Of a stretch of 64,000 nucleotides of DNA, positions 36,122-47,621 are shown in pieces (position 1 is the first letter of the stretch; each line of letters opens with the position of its first letter). Origin of the DNA: Paraphaeosphaeria minitans (lineage: Eukaryota > Ascomycota > Dothideomycetes > Pleosporales > Didymosphaeriaceae); contig WJXW01000009.1 of assembly GCA_015832175.1 (NCBI GenBank), positions 2,046,001-2,110,000 on the forward strand, written 5' to 3'. A program made the position numbers and the translations under genes. Under the pieces are notes generated by a model, which ran no database searches, had not been told where the DNA came from, and was given only the letters and a program-made list of their open reading frames with translations.

Positions 36122-37833
36122 CGCGTAGTGGGTCTAGTGCGCAATGTCCGATGGGATGGTCTGAGGTTCAGTTGCCATCGTGGTCAAGTCTTGGTTGCCC
36201 CACGACATCGTATTCACGCGCGGTCGAAGCGATGTGCCCTCCAATCACCATACTAGGTTTGCGCCAACTGCTATTTTGCGTGTTCTTGCCGAGGTAGTCT
36301 ACATTCTCAGGTGAACGGTCGACGAGAAAACCTTTGCAGATTAGCCGCCTATCTAGCTCAGTGTGCGTGTTGTTAGGTAAGGTTCCTAGACTCTGGAGTT
36401 GGCTGGATTCTTTGCGAGGGCTGGGACTGTAACACCGGGCAATGGCAGGTACGGTACCTATGGTAACATAGAACATCCATCCATCTTGATGCTTGCGGTC
36501 CGCGACAAGGTTTCAGATTCGATGCGACGAGACACTACGAAGTACCATGTTCGAAGGGTGTACCTATGTGTAAGCGATCCGGACCCTGACGATCACAGCC
36601 TTGCACGCCCCGCGGCGGGCGGCTGTCGAACCGCTGACATACAAAGAAATTCCATCGCCCACCAGTGGTGTTCTGGACAATGAAATTACATTATCGTCGC
36701 ATTTTCTCACGTGGAATCCTATCTCGCAAGTCGCTGTGACGGATAGCGCTATCTTACCGTAGATGGTCCTATCTGGCGGTAACACTAAAACCCAGCAACC
36801 GGGGACTTTCGATTTCCAAGAAAGATCTTATACCTATGCTTCCAATCTATACCTAGCTAGTGGCGAGTAACTCGAGCTGCAAGACGATCTACGCATAAGT
36901 ATCACAGGATGACGTACCCAAGCCATCTCTGGCCTCCCAAAAACGCGCCTTTGAAGAGCCTGCCTCTGGTCAAACAAGCACATATTAACACCTCTCATTC
37001 CAAGCAGCGCGTGTAATGGCCTGTATTACAGACGCTGAGACCTAGCTACGGTTACGGTATGGTAAGTAGTTTCTAGTACAGTATGAGTACATCAGAGTAC
37101 AGCTGACAAGGGAGGTAGTACTAGCTGCATCATATAAACAAGCTAGATCATTACCAATATGGGCTTAGCTTGTCTAAGAACTCTAATATAGTACAGAACT
37201 AGACCTAGTACGGTACAGCTAAGAAACGGGTCTTAGCAATACTATACTCACGGTACTGCGGACTGTTGCACGCGCTGTTCCAAATATTCCGAGACCAACT
37301 TGCTGACACTTGCACAGAAGTCGAAGATCACTCCTCTGATGTCGCCAAATACATGTTTTGATGTCAGCATATGATTCTAGCAATGTAGCACTGACGATGA
37401 CAGTTCCAGAACATTATGACATGTTGCTGAGAGATACGATCAAGAACAAGATAGACCCCGACCTGAAAGCGATCTGACTGAGAGTCTTTGAACGCTGTAA
37501 CGATTCAGCACAATCTTTGCCTCATGCTACAGGCGTCGCTACAAGGTTACAACGTCCACGTTATGCACATGCCACAGCCTGTAGACTACCCAAAGCCACA
37601 ATGGATGGCGTAAATCGGACTCACTTGCAAACGGACATGTCTCGTCTCTCACCTCAGTCTAATCGTTACGATATTATTAGCCGTGTGTATATCGAATTGT
37701 CAAGACAAGATGGTGGCATATATCATCTTGACATGCCTTCGATGTTGAGTATGTACAATCGCATTTCATCTTACCCGTCAGTATCATCATCTATCTGTTG
37801 CGCATATTGCAGCAACAAATCCTTTAATAAAAC
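36122..37833. other. gene-poor 1.7 kb with TA- and GTAC-rich segment
   Basis: No gene recognised. From about 36830 to 37260 the sequence is rich in TA, TAG and GTAC words (repeated AGTAC, CTAGTAC, TAGCT) and poor in CpG. This looks like old, mutated non-coding DNA. No terminal repeats, transposase or reverse transcriptase frame is visible, so I do not call a transposon. Confidence 0.4.
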
Positions 37834-38267
37834 ATGAACGGTCAAAATCCCCGAACTCCAAAACGATCAGCAAATCACAGCAAAAGCCCGATTTCTCAAG
37901 CATCAAAGGTAAGTTAAGCGGATACCCTCACACAATCCATGTTAATCCAATTTCGCAGAACTCTCGCCATACCGATTCCGAAAATCTATGGAAGATGAAG
38001 CACGTGGCTGCCTGCATCAAACGGCGCATCGAGCGCTTTGTAAATACATCCCGCGCCGACATCCATAGCGACGACGAGAACATGGTTTCTTTGTTGTGCT
38101 TCGAACTGCAACAACAGCATTTCAGCTCTTACCAGCCACAATCGAGACCCACAATACGCCGGACACATGTGTCGCTTGATGTATGGATGCAAGACTGTAC
38201 TCAGTACTACATGGACGAAGGCAACCACCCATTCATCACAACTCCCGGCTGGATGAAAGAGCCATAG
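37834..38267 (+). CDS. small hypothetical protein, two exons (127 aa)
   Basis: Exons 37834-37908 and 37959-38267. The 50-bp intron (GTAAGT...CGCAG) joins in phase 0. The product starts MNGQNPRTPKRSANHSKSP, a basic Ser-rich stretch, then SENLWKMKHVAACIKRRIER and a mixed helical body ending FITTPGWMKEP. No family is recognised. Good splice signals and an uninterrupted 103-codon second exon support a real gene; absence of any known domain leaves it an orphan candidate. Confidence 0.5.
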
Positions 38268-38932
38268 TGCAATCCGTTCTTCTTGTTTTTTTCTGTTAAG
38301 CCGAGTTTGATGATGATTACATGCATTTGGTGGAGAGATATTTGGGCGTATACACTGTAACGGTACAAGAGGATGACGATCTACGAGAATAGAAAGACAA
38401 AAGAGAAGGTTGACATGCGCTGCTTTTTGTTATCAAATTCATGGGCCAGCGGGAGGCTACGATATCGACCTAGGAGTATTTGAAGGTCGACATGTTCTAC
38501 GATAGCGAGAATGGATGCAGCAATGAATTTTTTCCAGATTGGCAGATCGGTGCGTTCCCAGCGTACCACGCGACACAAGTCCACAGCTACACCAGCCGCA
38601 CGGGTTGACGAAGACTTCGACATGAAAATTCTATCTTAACAGACCATGTTACAAAGACAGCTTCTCTACATACCCATCGCCAATGCCGTGGATGGGCAGG
38701 CACGGAACTGCAGTAGCCCCCACCCCCCCCACTCCTCCCGCACACGGCCACGGTCCGGCTTGCATCCGCCCTCCGCGTAGCACATCCCCTTCATATGTCC
38801 ATGAACCCAATAGTCTAGATAGCATCAAACCACATCCAAAATGCCTCGAAAATCATCCACGAGCCTTGCCTGCGTCTCCACGCGCGTCCCGAATCAGGCT
38901 GGTAAAAAGTACCAACTCGGTGTCGCGCCACA
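38268..38932. other. intergenic, no gene seen
   Basis: An 80-codon minus-strand ATG frame at 38623-38381 exists, but its composition and context do not support it. A C-run at 38720-38729 is the only simple repeat. Confidence 0.4.
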
Positions 38933-39085
38933 ATGTCAACATACGACCTCATCAGCGGCGCTGCTTACGTTTCCTTTGTCGGCACGTTGGTTTATATCAC
39001 GGGATGTTCGTACTACTTCATCCGCGAATCGAAGATCTCGCCGTCGGAGTTTCCAAAGAAGCCCGGGACGTATGAGTGGTCGTGA
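38933..39085 (+). CDS. candidate 50-aa single-pass membrane microprotein
   Basis: A complete ATG-TGA frame of 51 codons. The product has one hydrophobic helix (ISGAAYVSFVGTLVYITG, ~7-24), a following aromatic segment CSYYFIRESK, and a Pro/Lys-rich tail (SPSEFPKKPGTYEWS). The layout resembles small mitochondrial or ER membrane proteins, but I do not recognise it. Too short for most gene finders; the coherent helix-plus-tail design is the reason to list it. Confidence 0.4.
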   Translation: MSTYDLISGAAYVSFVGTLVYITGCSYYFIRESKISPSEFPKKPGTYEWS

Positions 39086-39860
39086 GAGGGTAGTGGACGA
39101 AATTCGGAGGGTGGGAGAAGCTGGGGAGCGTTCAATGAGGGCAGGGTGGAACGTTTAATGCGGGCAGGAGGGTTTGTTTTTGGGAATCGAGGAAAGGAAT
39201 TTGGGGAAAGGTTGAGTTGAAGCGCGAGGCGGCCAGCGCCAAAGGAACCGTAGGAGCTGTAGGTATAGACAATGCCGTCGTCGGTGGTGAGCGTATGCTT
39301 GAAGATCTTCAGTTCATGTGCTCCCGGCGTGGTGGACACATCAAGATAGCCTGTGTCCTTAGACCTATAGCCATGGATGGAGCGACCTAACCTGACCGAG
39401 GCCACCAATCGAGCTTTCACCTTTGAGAAGCACTAGAGATCTTGGATAGGTTAGTGAGGAATGAAGGCTAGACCCATACCTACCTACGCTGTTGAACTTC
39501 TTTGGGCTCCACCTTGGTCTGCGCAAAAGCGACGCCGTGACATTGATCTTTCACCGGCGTCACAATTTTGCATGCTGATCCATCAAGGAACAAGAAGCCC
39601 ATCGCACCTGCTTTGTCTCATCACCCCTTCAGTGCAACGGGAAAGAGCACTTCACAAACGCAGGATCGAACGAAAGTAAAAGGTGAGGAGCTTATGCAGT
39701 CCACAGTACCCATTCCACATGTTCCGGACCAATCCCAAGTTTGGAGAACACAGCCAAAACGTCCCATCGAATCCACTCCACGTGCCCTCGCGACACGCCC
39801 TAACCGCATCCAATCTAGCTCCTCACTGCAACATTCTCACCACCACGCGCCCCGGCAATA
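39086..39860. other. intergenic, no gene seen
   Basis: Promoter side of the MYST gene. Contains TACCTACCTA at about 39477-39486. An open minus frame over 39013-39420 lacks an ATG start and looks like a shadow. Confidence 0.45.
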
Positions 39861-41049
39861 ATGCGCACGCGTCGAACCCGCTCGCGCAGCGCTGGCCCCT
39901 CCTCAATGGCAGTCAGCGCGCCCCTCACCAACGGCACAACTCCCCTCGGCGCGGAAGACGGCGCAAACGGCGACGCCAACGCCGCCGGAAAAGCCGCGCA
40001 CCCGCCCGCCCGCAACGTCCGCAACGTCGTCCTGGGAAGCCTGGCCATCGAGCCGTGGTTCTCGTCCGAAGGGTACCCGGAGGAGATGGTCGGGAAGGAG
40101 GTAGACAGGCTGTATGTGTGCCAGTGGTGCTTCAAGTACACGAAGGAGCGTGTGCCGTTTCTGCAGCACATGGTTCGTCCCCCTTCCTTCCTTCTTCACC
40201 TTCCTCACCTCCCTCCCTTCTCCCTCTTCTTGTTCCCCCTGTCCCATGCCTCCTCCCCAGCTCACCACCACGATGCCATAGACCGCGTGTCCCGCGCGCA
40301 CCTCCCCGCCCCCGGGCACGCGCATCTACACCCGGGGGACCATCTCGATCCACGAACTCGACGGCGCCTCGGCCACGCTCTACGCGCAGAACCTCTCCCT
40401 CTTCGCCAAGTTCTTCCTCCACGCCAAATCCGTCTTCTACGACGTCTCCGCCTTCCTCTTCTACCTGCTCGTCCTCGACCCAGCCGACCCCTCCATACCC
40501 AGCGCCCTCGACCCCGCCACCGCCACCGCCACCGCCGCCCCCTCACACACCCAAGCCCAAGTCGTAGGCTTCTTCAGCAAGGAAAAGACCTCCTGGGACA
40601 ACAACAATCTAGCCTGCATATGCGTCTTCCCGCCCTGGCAGCGGCAGGGCCTCGCGCAGGTCCTCATCGCCACGAGCTACGTGCTAGGCCGCAAGGACGG
40701 GCGCACGGGGGGCCCGGAGAAGCCGCTGAGCGCGCACGGGTACGCGGCGTACGTGCAGTACTGGTCGCGGACGCTGGCGCGGAGCATACTGCGGTGGCGG
40801 GGCAAGGCGCTCACGGTGGCGGAGCTGCACGCGCAGACGGGCATCGCGGCGGACGATGTGCAGAACACGCTGGGGGCGATGGGGCTGCTGGAGCGGCGGA
40901 AGAGGGCGTGGGTCGTCAATCGGGGGAGGGCGAGGGCGTGGGTCGAGCTTGGTGGGGGGAGGGTGGAGAGTCCGGTTGATGAGGAGGCGTTTGTGGTGGG
41001 GGATGGGGAGGGGTCTGAGGAGGAGGATGAGGTGAATAGTGGCGAGTAG
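39861..41049 (+). CDS. MYST-family histone acetyltransferase (Sas2-like)
   Basis: Two exons: 39861-40172 and 40282-41049. The 109-bp intron is phase 0, giving 359 residues. The C2HC zinc finger YVCQWCFKYTKE...FLQHM-TACP is split by the intron between its His and last Cys. The MYST core follows: ISIHELDGASATLYAQNLSL, FFLHAKSVFYDVSAFLFYLL, catalytic-Cys segment LACICVFPPW, acetyl-CoA loop QRQGLAQVLI, and GPEKPLSAHG with the usual general-base Glu. A low-complexity Ala/Thr/Pro insert (~200-220) sits between strands. There is no chromodomain, which favours the Sas2 branch over Esa1; Sas2 acetylates H4K16 in yeast. Very GC-rich coding sequence. Confidence 0.88.
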
Positions 41050-41386
41050 GATGGTGGCGTGGGGGCTGGCGTTTGGAGTAAGATACCCTTTTGGATTTAC
41101 GCTGTGCGGAATCAACACTTGTTTTTGCTATGCGTGCGCACGTCGAGCTGTTTGCACTCCCTCCGTTTCGGCATGCCGACGAGTCCCCGTGCTGCGTTTG
41201 GCCGCGACCCGCAAAAGCTCGCGAGCAGTCCAACGCTGTCACATGAACGCGGCGAAAGGCCTTCCAAGGACGAGCATCGTTGATGCGAAACGAACGGCCA
41301 AAACAGATCAACCAGCGGGTATTTCCAGAACCCTAAACTCCGACCCCACCCCCTCCCCCAAAAAAGAAAACGACAAGGCACCAGAA
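41050..41386. other. convergent 3' region
   Basis: Lies between the stops of the MYST gene and the mis14 gene. C-rich tracts near 41347-41370. No gene was seen. Confidence 0.5.
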
Positions 41387-42070
41387 TCAACCCTCCGTCT
41401 TCCCCCCAAGGTACCCCACCACCTCCCCAGCCCTCTCCAACCGCGCCCTCGTCTCCGGCAACCCCCCATTCAACCTACCCAAGCCCTCGACCGCCCTCGC
41501 CCACCCCCGCTCCACCTCCTCCTGCCTCCGCAACGCCTCCACGCCCCCAACGCTCTCCTCGTGCTCGTCCTCCGCCCCCACCACCCCCAACCCCTCCCCA
41601 CTCCTCACCCACTCCTCCTCCCACCTCCGCGCCGCCGCCCTCCCCGTCTCCCTCCTATGCCGGCTGATCGCCTCCACCAGCCCATCCCTCCTCTCCACAA
41701 CCGCACCCACCCGCTTCCGCAACTTCTCATCGAACGCCTCAAACTCCTCGATCACGAGCTCGCCCTCGCTCTCGCCCTCGCCACCGTCCTCGCCCGCCCC
41801 GACCACCTCGCCATTCTCGTCCACCACGCCCCGCGGGACGACGTCCACGCCGTTGATGCTGATGTTGCGACGCATGCCGGCGAGCAGCTGCGACGTGAAA
41901 GCGTCGACGAGGGCCTCGACCTGTGCGCGGAGGTCGTCGGGCGCCGAGGTGTCGGGTTGCGGGGGCAGGTGCAGGTCGAGTTTCTGGCGGGCGAGGGTGC
42001 GGAGTTGGGATGTGAGGTGGGACAGGTCGGCGGGGGATTGGAGCTCGATTTTGCGGTGCTCGGGGTCCAT
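41387..42070 (-). CDS. mis14: kinetochore protein Mis14/Nsl1
   Basis: Single exon, 227 residues, ATG at 42070. The N-terminus MDPEHRKIELQSPADLSHLT and the following LTSQLRTLARQKLDLHLPPQ match fungal Mis14, a subunit of the Mis12/MIND complex that links inner kinetochore to Ndc80. The middle ISINGVDVVPRG is also typical. The C-terminal half is Glu/Arg-rich and predicted coiled coil (EEFEAFDEKLRKRVGAVVE and on), as needed for complex assembly. A single ACGCGT lies 186 bp upstream of the start (42256-42261), which alone is not significant. Very GC-rich. Confidence 0.82.
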   Translation of the reverse strand: MDPEHRKIELQSPADLSHLTSQLRTLARQKLDLHLPPQPDTSAPDDLRAQVEALVDAFTSQLLAGMRRNISINGVDVVPRGVVDENGEVVGAGEDGGEGESEGELVIEEFEAFDEKLRKRVGAVVERRDGLVEAISRHRRETGRAAARRWEEEWVRSGEGLGVVGAEDEHEESVGGVEALRRQEEVERGWARAVEGLGRLNGGLPETRARLERAGEVVGYLGGKTEG

Positions 42071-42998
42071 TGTGGAGGTGGTGCGGGGAGCAGTGCGGGT
42101 GGAGTGTGTGTGGGGGCGCTGGGGTTGTTTGGGCGGGTGTGCGGTGTTGTCGCGCGGGGATGCGTGGTATTCTGCGGTGTGGCGTTGACTGGCAAGCCGG
42201 GTGTCGTGTGTTATGCGTTGGGCGCCCGTGGAGGTGTGATGCGCTGCGCTGCGCTACGCGTCTAGCGTCCAGCCCTTCGACTATCTCCCACTAGGTAAAG
42301 CTTTTACTTTGCGCGATAGATCCGTCGGTCTCGTGGAGTCGCGTCTGGTGTCTCGTTGCGTCGCCGGCCGTCGTGGTGAGTGAATGGTTCGTCTTTGCGT
42401 CTCCGCCGTTGTCTGTTGATGCGGCCGCTAGCCTACCTACCGTTAGCCCTGGCGCGGCGGCCATCGCGCGTACACGTGACGATAGCGATAACGTCAACTA
42501 CCGTAATGCTGGCTGCTGTCGTCATGCCACGACTGCTCCGAACGGGTGCGGGAAGCGTCGGTGGGAAGCGGCGTATCCTCGCGGTCAGCGATGCCTTCAC
42601 CTCAGAGGCATGAAAATATGCAGAAAGAGGCTTGATGTGTAAGGTGTTTCGATTGTAGGATGTAGGTACGCTGTGCAGATCAATAGGTAGAGTGGAAAGT
42701 GAACCACCTTCTATCAACACCTGCCGTTCCAGCCCGCCCAAATGAATGCCACTCGCAACGCCTATATCCATCTTCATATCCATTATCCATAATCCACAAA
42801 CCAACGAAGATATACGTCCGAACGCCTTCCCATACCAGTCGGAATCCCAACAAAAGCACAGGTATCCAAACCCAGATAGTACGCCGCCCATGCCGTAGGT
42901 ATGCAAGACACCGGCTACCCAATCCAATTTTATACGCTCCGTGTCGTATACAATAGCGCCTCTTGCATGCCTATCACTTTAGGAGATGCGGCATGTTG
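42071..42998. other. intergenic, no gene seen
   Basis: Promoter of mis14 and 3' flank of the 105-aa gene. Contains CCTACCTACC at about 42432-42441. Open frames here have no family resemblance. Confidence 0.45.
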
Positions 42999-43756
42999 TT
43001 ACGAAGGAAACATCTTCTCCCTCTCCTCATCCGTGACCACAATCTCCTGCACAGGATCCTGCTTGCGCTCGAGGTCGTCGAAGTCGAAGTTGGCGTAGCT
43101 CGGCAGGAAGATCTCTGTTCGTGCATTAGCCTACGTTGATCACAAAGCCACGATTGGTGAGTCGGTCGCATAGTGATGTGCAAGGCTCGAGTCCAGTCCC
43201 ACCTTGGGGCGAGCAGCCTGCGACCGGTGCGAAACCGAGACAGTACTCGGGGGACGAGGGGAGCCTCGGGACAAGACGTGAAACCTACCCTGATTCCAGT
43301 CGAAGCCCTGCGACGCCTTAACGCAGGTAATCTGCTCTCCGTCAGCGCTGCGTTTCCCCTGCGACCTCAGGACATCCGAGACCAAGGTCAACGTACCAGC
43401 CGCGGCATATCCGAGTTGCCAATGTTCACCACGGTGTGCTCAGCGCGGGAAAAGGCGGGTGCTGTACGCTTCAATCAGCCACTTCCATCCCAGCATGACC
43501 ATTGCGCACTGCACGCAGCGTTGGGTTGTTGGGATGCCGTGCTGTGACGTGACTCGAGGGCAGGGCAAGACATACACATCAAGCTGGGTCTGCGCTCAGC
43601 ACTCGCCTTGGGGTTCGCAGCGCTGTCGTCCCCCCTCACGCTGCCATAGCTGCCGTACTCACAGCTGTTTGTCGCGGGCGAGGCGTTCGCGCTGGAGCCG
43701 CTGCGGCTCTGCTTCCTGCGGCGCTGCGGGATGGCGATTGCGGTGCTGCTCGACAT
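42999..43756 (-). CDS. small conserved-looking protein, four exons (105 aa)
   Basis: Exons 43756-43663, 43461-43397, 43331-43289 and 43114-42999. Introns of 201, 65 and 174 bp all have GT-AG ends, and phases 1, 0 and 1 agree. The joined product starts with a Ser-rich basic segment (STAIAIPQRRRKQSRSG). A globular-looking part follows: AEHTVVNIGNSDMPRL, ITCVKASQGFDWNQ and EIFLPSYANFDFDDLERKQD. It ends IVVTDEEREKMFPS. I do not know its function. More than half the transcribed length is intron, so simple ORF calling misses it. The agreement of three junctions with one coherent C-terminal domain is the main support. Confidence 0.65.
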
Positions 43757-45119
43757 GCTTGTGACCGCTATCTCGGTAGTCTGGTAGGATGACGGTAGGA
43801 CAATGGAATGCTATGATGTGCGAATATCTTCCCGCGGTCTACGAGCAAGGACGGGAGGATGACTGTAGAAGAAGAGTCGCAGCCCCAAGGCAAGGCAAGC
43901 CAAGTGCAAGTCAACTCACAGGCCGAGTACGGTACCCAGCCATCCATCAGCTGCGCCTCGGAGCCAATCGCAGCCACGCACGCCATTGTTTCCGCCTGGC
44001 CATCACTCGCGCAAGCAGCCGCGCCTCCAACGCAACATGGGTGCTAGACGACTACTGGCCGAGTGACGCCCGCTTCCAACCGGTAGACTACCTATCTACC
44101 TACACGCCATCAGCCGTCAGATTCCGCGGCCCTGGAGCACTGCCAATCCAACATTTGCGCGAGGGCGCCTTGAAACCTCGACAAAGACAAAAACGGCAGC
44201 CCAGCTCGCGAGCTGTTATCTCGGGCTGTTATCAGCATGTGACCAGCCATCGTCATGCCATCATGACACCCAGGCTAGCCCATCATGCACGAAGCAACCC
44301 GAGTGCTTCCGTCGCTGGTCGACACCCGAGCGCTGGCCAGCCACCACTGACTGCCCATCACCTTGGCAATCACGACCTTCACCCTCACAATCACGTCCTT
44401 CACAGCCATGCTCGTAGCAAGCAGTCTTCAGCAGTGCAAGCCGAATCCAGCTCCCATTATCCATACACCTCGCTATGAACCTCCCTCCCCTATCATACAT
44501 CCGGGATATCGTTTGGTAACTAAAAGCCCACAGTCCACAACACAACAGCATTCGACTCGGTCCTGCCGACACGAAAGGAAACAACAAAGCACGAACTCGA
44601 GCAGCGAACAACAAGAAGAGGAAAAAGAAGAAGAACACGAAGAGGAACAAGAAGAAGCTAAATCGCCCTTCGACGTTCCCAGCCCAGTGCCATCCCTCGA
44701 ATGCTGCAAAACTGCGTACCGTATTAGAAGCGAGAGATGCGAAGATGAAGTTAAAGAAACGGTATAGATGGGTCAAGGAGAAACTTCCACCGCACATGAA
44801 CTTCTGTTATGCACAGCAACAACCACCCGGTATCGCTGTGTGTACAGTCCCACCTCTTTCTGCTCAATCTCAGTTCATTTTCGTACCCGCAGCCCGCCTT
44901 TCATTTTCGATCATCATGGTTGCTCACCGCCCAGGGGTATCCTCAAAGAACTGAATAACAAGCAAACTTCCCAATACTCCCGACGCCTTGGCTCCCAGCG
45001 GTGTTACGTTCATGGTTGTGAAAGTCGGAGAATTACGTGCGTCGTATATGACGTTGAAAAACCACGGAGCTGGAGGAAATGGCGTATCATAGCATCGTCG
45101 CAGGGTTGAGGGAGTGGTT
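43757..45119. other. intergenic, no gene seen
   Basis: About 1.36 kb. A 229-codon frame at 43789-44478 and a Glu-rich frame near 44600 look like chance frames over repetitive purine-rich DNA (44595-44670). CTATCTACCTACA lies at 44092-44104. The right end is the 3' flank of the RasGAP gene. Confidence 0.4.
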
Positions 45120-47621
45120 CTACCAGCCCTTCTTGCGAGCAAATCGTTTGTTCAGGAGCACCAGCACCTTGGAGACGTTGAACTGGACGTACTCGAGATC
45201 CAGATCTTCCTGGTTGTCCTTCTGCATCTCCAGCAGATCGTCCAGCTTCAGATCCAGCTCGAGCAGGCCACGATTGCGGCCCTTGTAGTGGAGGGAGATG
45301 ACAAAGGTTCCAGGCAACGGACTGGTGAAGTTGAAGTAGATGTTAGCTCTTCTATTCTCAGGCACATTGCTCTTCTGGATGACTCCCTCCTTCTCAAGCT
45401 GCTGGTGGGTGAATTTGTAGGGTCCCAACACCTGGTGCTTCTGCTGTTTCCTGGTCTTGCCTTCCGACTGACTGCGCACGTTGTGGAGGTACGACTTGTA
45501 CGTCTCAAGCTGGCCGACAAGGTACGCGTTGTGGTCGCGAATGGTGCGGAACACCTCTTCAAGCTTCCGGGTTTCCTCAATAACCTTCTCCTTCATGGAG
45601 CCAAGATGCACGAGTTCCTGTTCGACCTCATCGCGAAGCAAGGAGAAGCCGTCTTCTTTGTCAACCACTCCCAGCTCTTGTAGCTGGCTCAGCAGCTCCA
45701 TGCTGCGTATGCCCTTCTTTACCATGACCGAGTCGTTCTTTGTGGTGGCCGCCGCTTCGGCAATGCGATCTAACCGTAGCGGTCTCCGGGTGATGGAGCT
45801 GTTTGGTGGCAATGACCTCAGGATCATCACAAAAGTTGACTTGGCCTCCATAAAGAAGATTTCCTCTTGCGTAATGTCAAGAGCAGCGGTCAGATCGTCA
45901 ATGGGCGTCTCCCACTTGCTGAACAAAGGAAGGTTGATCGCTCGGTTCTCCTTGCGGGGGAGCTGCGCAGGAGCAGGCCCAAGCTCTCCCAGAATGACGC
46001 CAAGATGCGAGCTGTCGTCCTTGGACAGTTCCCCGACATGTCGCTCCAGCAGGGAGTGTGTGGCATACACTTCGTTCAAAGTGATGGAGAGCTCAAGATC
46101 TCTCTTGGAAAGCGCAACGTAGTTGTCCATTTCCAGGGTGTCGTAGAAATCCTGGACCTCGCACAGGTCAAGCAGAAACTTGTTGATGCGTTCCTTGTTG
46201 AGTTGAATAAAGGGCTGGAGCTTCACCATGTATGGTTCCTTTGCATACGAAGGCTTGTTGGCCAGGTTCTGAAGCATCTTTGCGATGTAGGTCAGTGTCC
46301 TCTTGGGGTTCTCCGCTGGCGTCGCATCGATGAGCATGTACGACCGCGGAGTTACAATAGCCGGGTTGATGAATCGCAGGAAGAAGAAGCCGCCAATGAG
46401 CGTGCAGATGGTTTGGTCCTGTGCATCTGGGTACTTTCGCTTCGACAGACTTCGAATTTGCTTGCATATCCATCGGATACCGTAAGGTGTCTCTTCCAAA
46501 CCGTTGATGATGGTGGTCAGGAAATTGTTGGCAATCTCCATAAGCATGGTCAGACGGGGTGCGATGATCTGCTGAACGGTCTCGTTCTCCGCGGCCTGTT
46601 CAGCGGTAACGCCCTTGGGCAGGTTGGTAGGAAGAGTACCCTGCTGGTCCTCGATTTCGGTCACCATCTTCTCGTACACCTTGAGGGGGTTAATTTCCAA
46701 ATCGAGATCCTTAAGCTCAATCAGTGAGTTGATGCTGTCCTGCAGGACGACTTTCAGGTAACTTTGACCGGGGCCTCGTCGAGTGTAGGTAGTCATCATG
46801 CGAGAGACGGGCGTGTTGGCGCGGAGAAGCGAGCTGTAATCGGGTGTGTTGTCAAACTGATACGTCAGGACAGACTGGTCTTTGTTAGCCATGTCAGGTT
46901 GCCGCACGATGGGAAGTGTACCTGGAACATGGTCAGCAGCAGATGTTCTTCACGGCTCTCGTATTGGTTGCCGTAAATGGTGAACATGACGGTTTGGAGT
47001 AACGCATCGATCTCGGCCATGGAAACGAGACGGCACAGATGCGCGATGTGTCTGGGCTCGGACTGGAGCAGGAATAGCAAGTTTCCGTACTGCTGCGTCT
47101 TCTGGTCGTTTGGGAAGAAGCCCTCTTGCAGTTCGGTAGCTTCGTCCAGGTGGTTCGCGACTTCGTTTTGCTGCACATGGGGGGTTAGGGCGGACGATCA
47201 AAGTTTATGCGGAGGTAGGAGGATACGTACCTCTTCCAAAGCCATGCGGTTCTGAATGAGCAGTGCTATCCGCGAATCCAGATAGCGCACGTCTTTCTCG
47301 AGGACGAAGTTCTTCTTCGACTGCGACGAGATCTTGGACTTGAGTTCTCGCAATATCTTCTGCGCTGCAGGAAAGTCAGCATCTGCTGTGCGCTCTCAGG
47401 TTGGAGCCAGTGGTACCTTTGGCCAGGTCGTCCTCGATCTCCAAGTCTTTGTCCTTTGCAGACATGGACAGGTACAGTGCAGTGACCGAGTAGCGCTTCG
47501 ACTGGCGCACGGAGCGCGAGCCATCATGCGACGACATTGTGTTCTGGCGGGAGACGGGTACGAAGGAGGACGAGGACGAGGTCGAGGCGCGCGAGGGGGC
47601 ATGCAGCATGGAGACGGCCAT
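45120..47621 (-). CDS. Ras GTPase-activating protein (Gap1/GapA type)
   Basis: Four exons: 47621-47417, 47364-47231, 47170-46922 and 46874-45120. Introns are 52, 60 and 47 bp, phases 1, 0 and 0, giving 780 residues. A Ser-rich N-terminus is followed by coiled coil ([20 protein letters not shown]). The RasGAP domain spans ~140-440: [20 protein letters not shown], then [17 protein letters not shown], the conserved FLR-PA signature. A RasGAP_C domain follows at ~570-720 ([20 protein letters not shown]). This architecture fits S. pombe Gap1 and Aspergillus GapA, which switch off Ras at growth sites. No IQ or calponin domain is present, ruling out IQGAP. The short exon 3/4 junction was set by the family sequence TMFQSVL. 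Confidence 0.92.

Noticed and set aside
36122..37833. Possible transposon
   Set aside because: No terminal repeats, target duplication, transposase or reverse transcriptase coding remnant was visible.
38381..38623. 80-codon minus-strand ATG frame
   Set aside because: No homology signal, mixed composition, and no supporting splice or neighbour context.
39683..40567. 294-codon Pro/Arg-rich plus-strand frame
   Set aside because: It overlaps the MYST exons in another frame, is low-complexity, and comes from high GC content.
42256..42261. MCB box controlling mis14
   Set aside because: A single ACGCGT is expected about every 4 kb, so one hit 186 bp upstream is not evidence alone.
41039..42265. 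408-codon plus-strand frame opposite mis14
   Set aside because: Antisense shadow of the mis14 coding sequence; composition is an artefact of GC-rich codons.
43789..44478. 229-codon plus-strand frame
   Set aside because: His/Ser/Arg-rich with no domain, no splice context, and runs through repetitive intergenic sequence.
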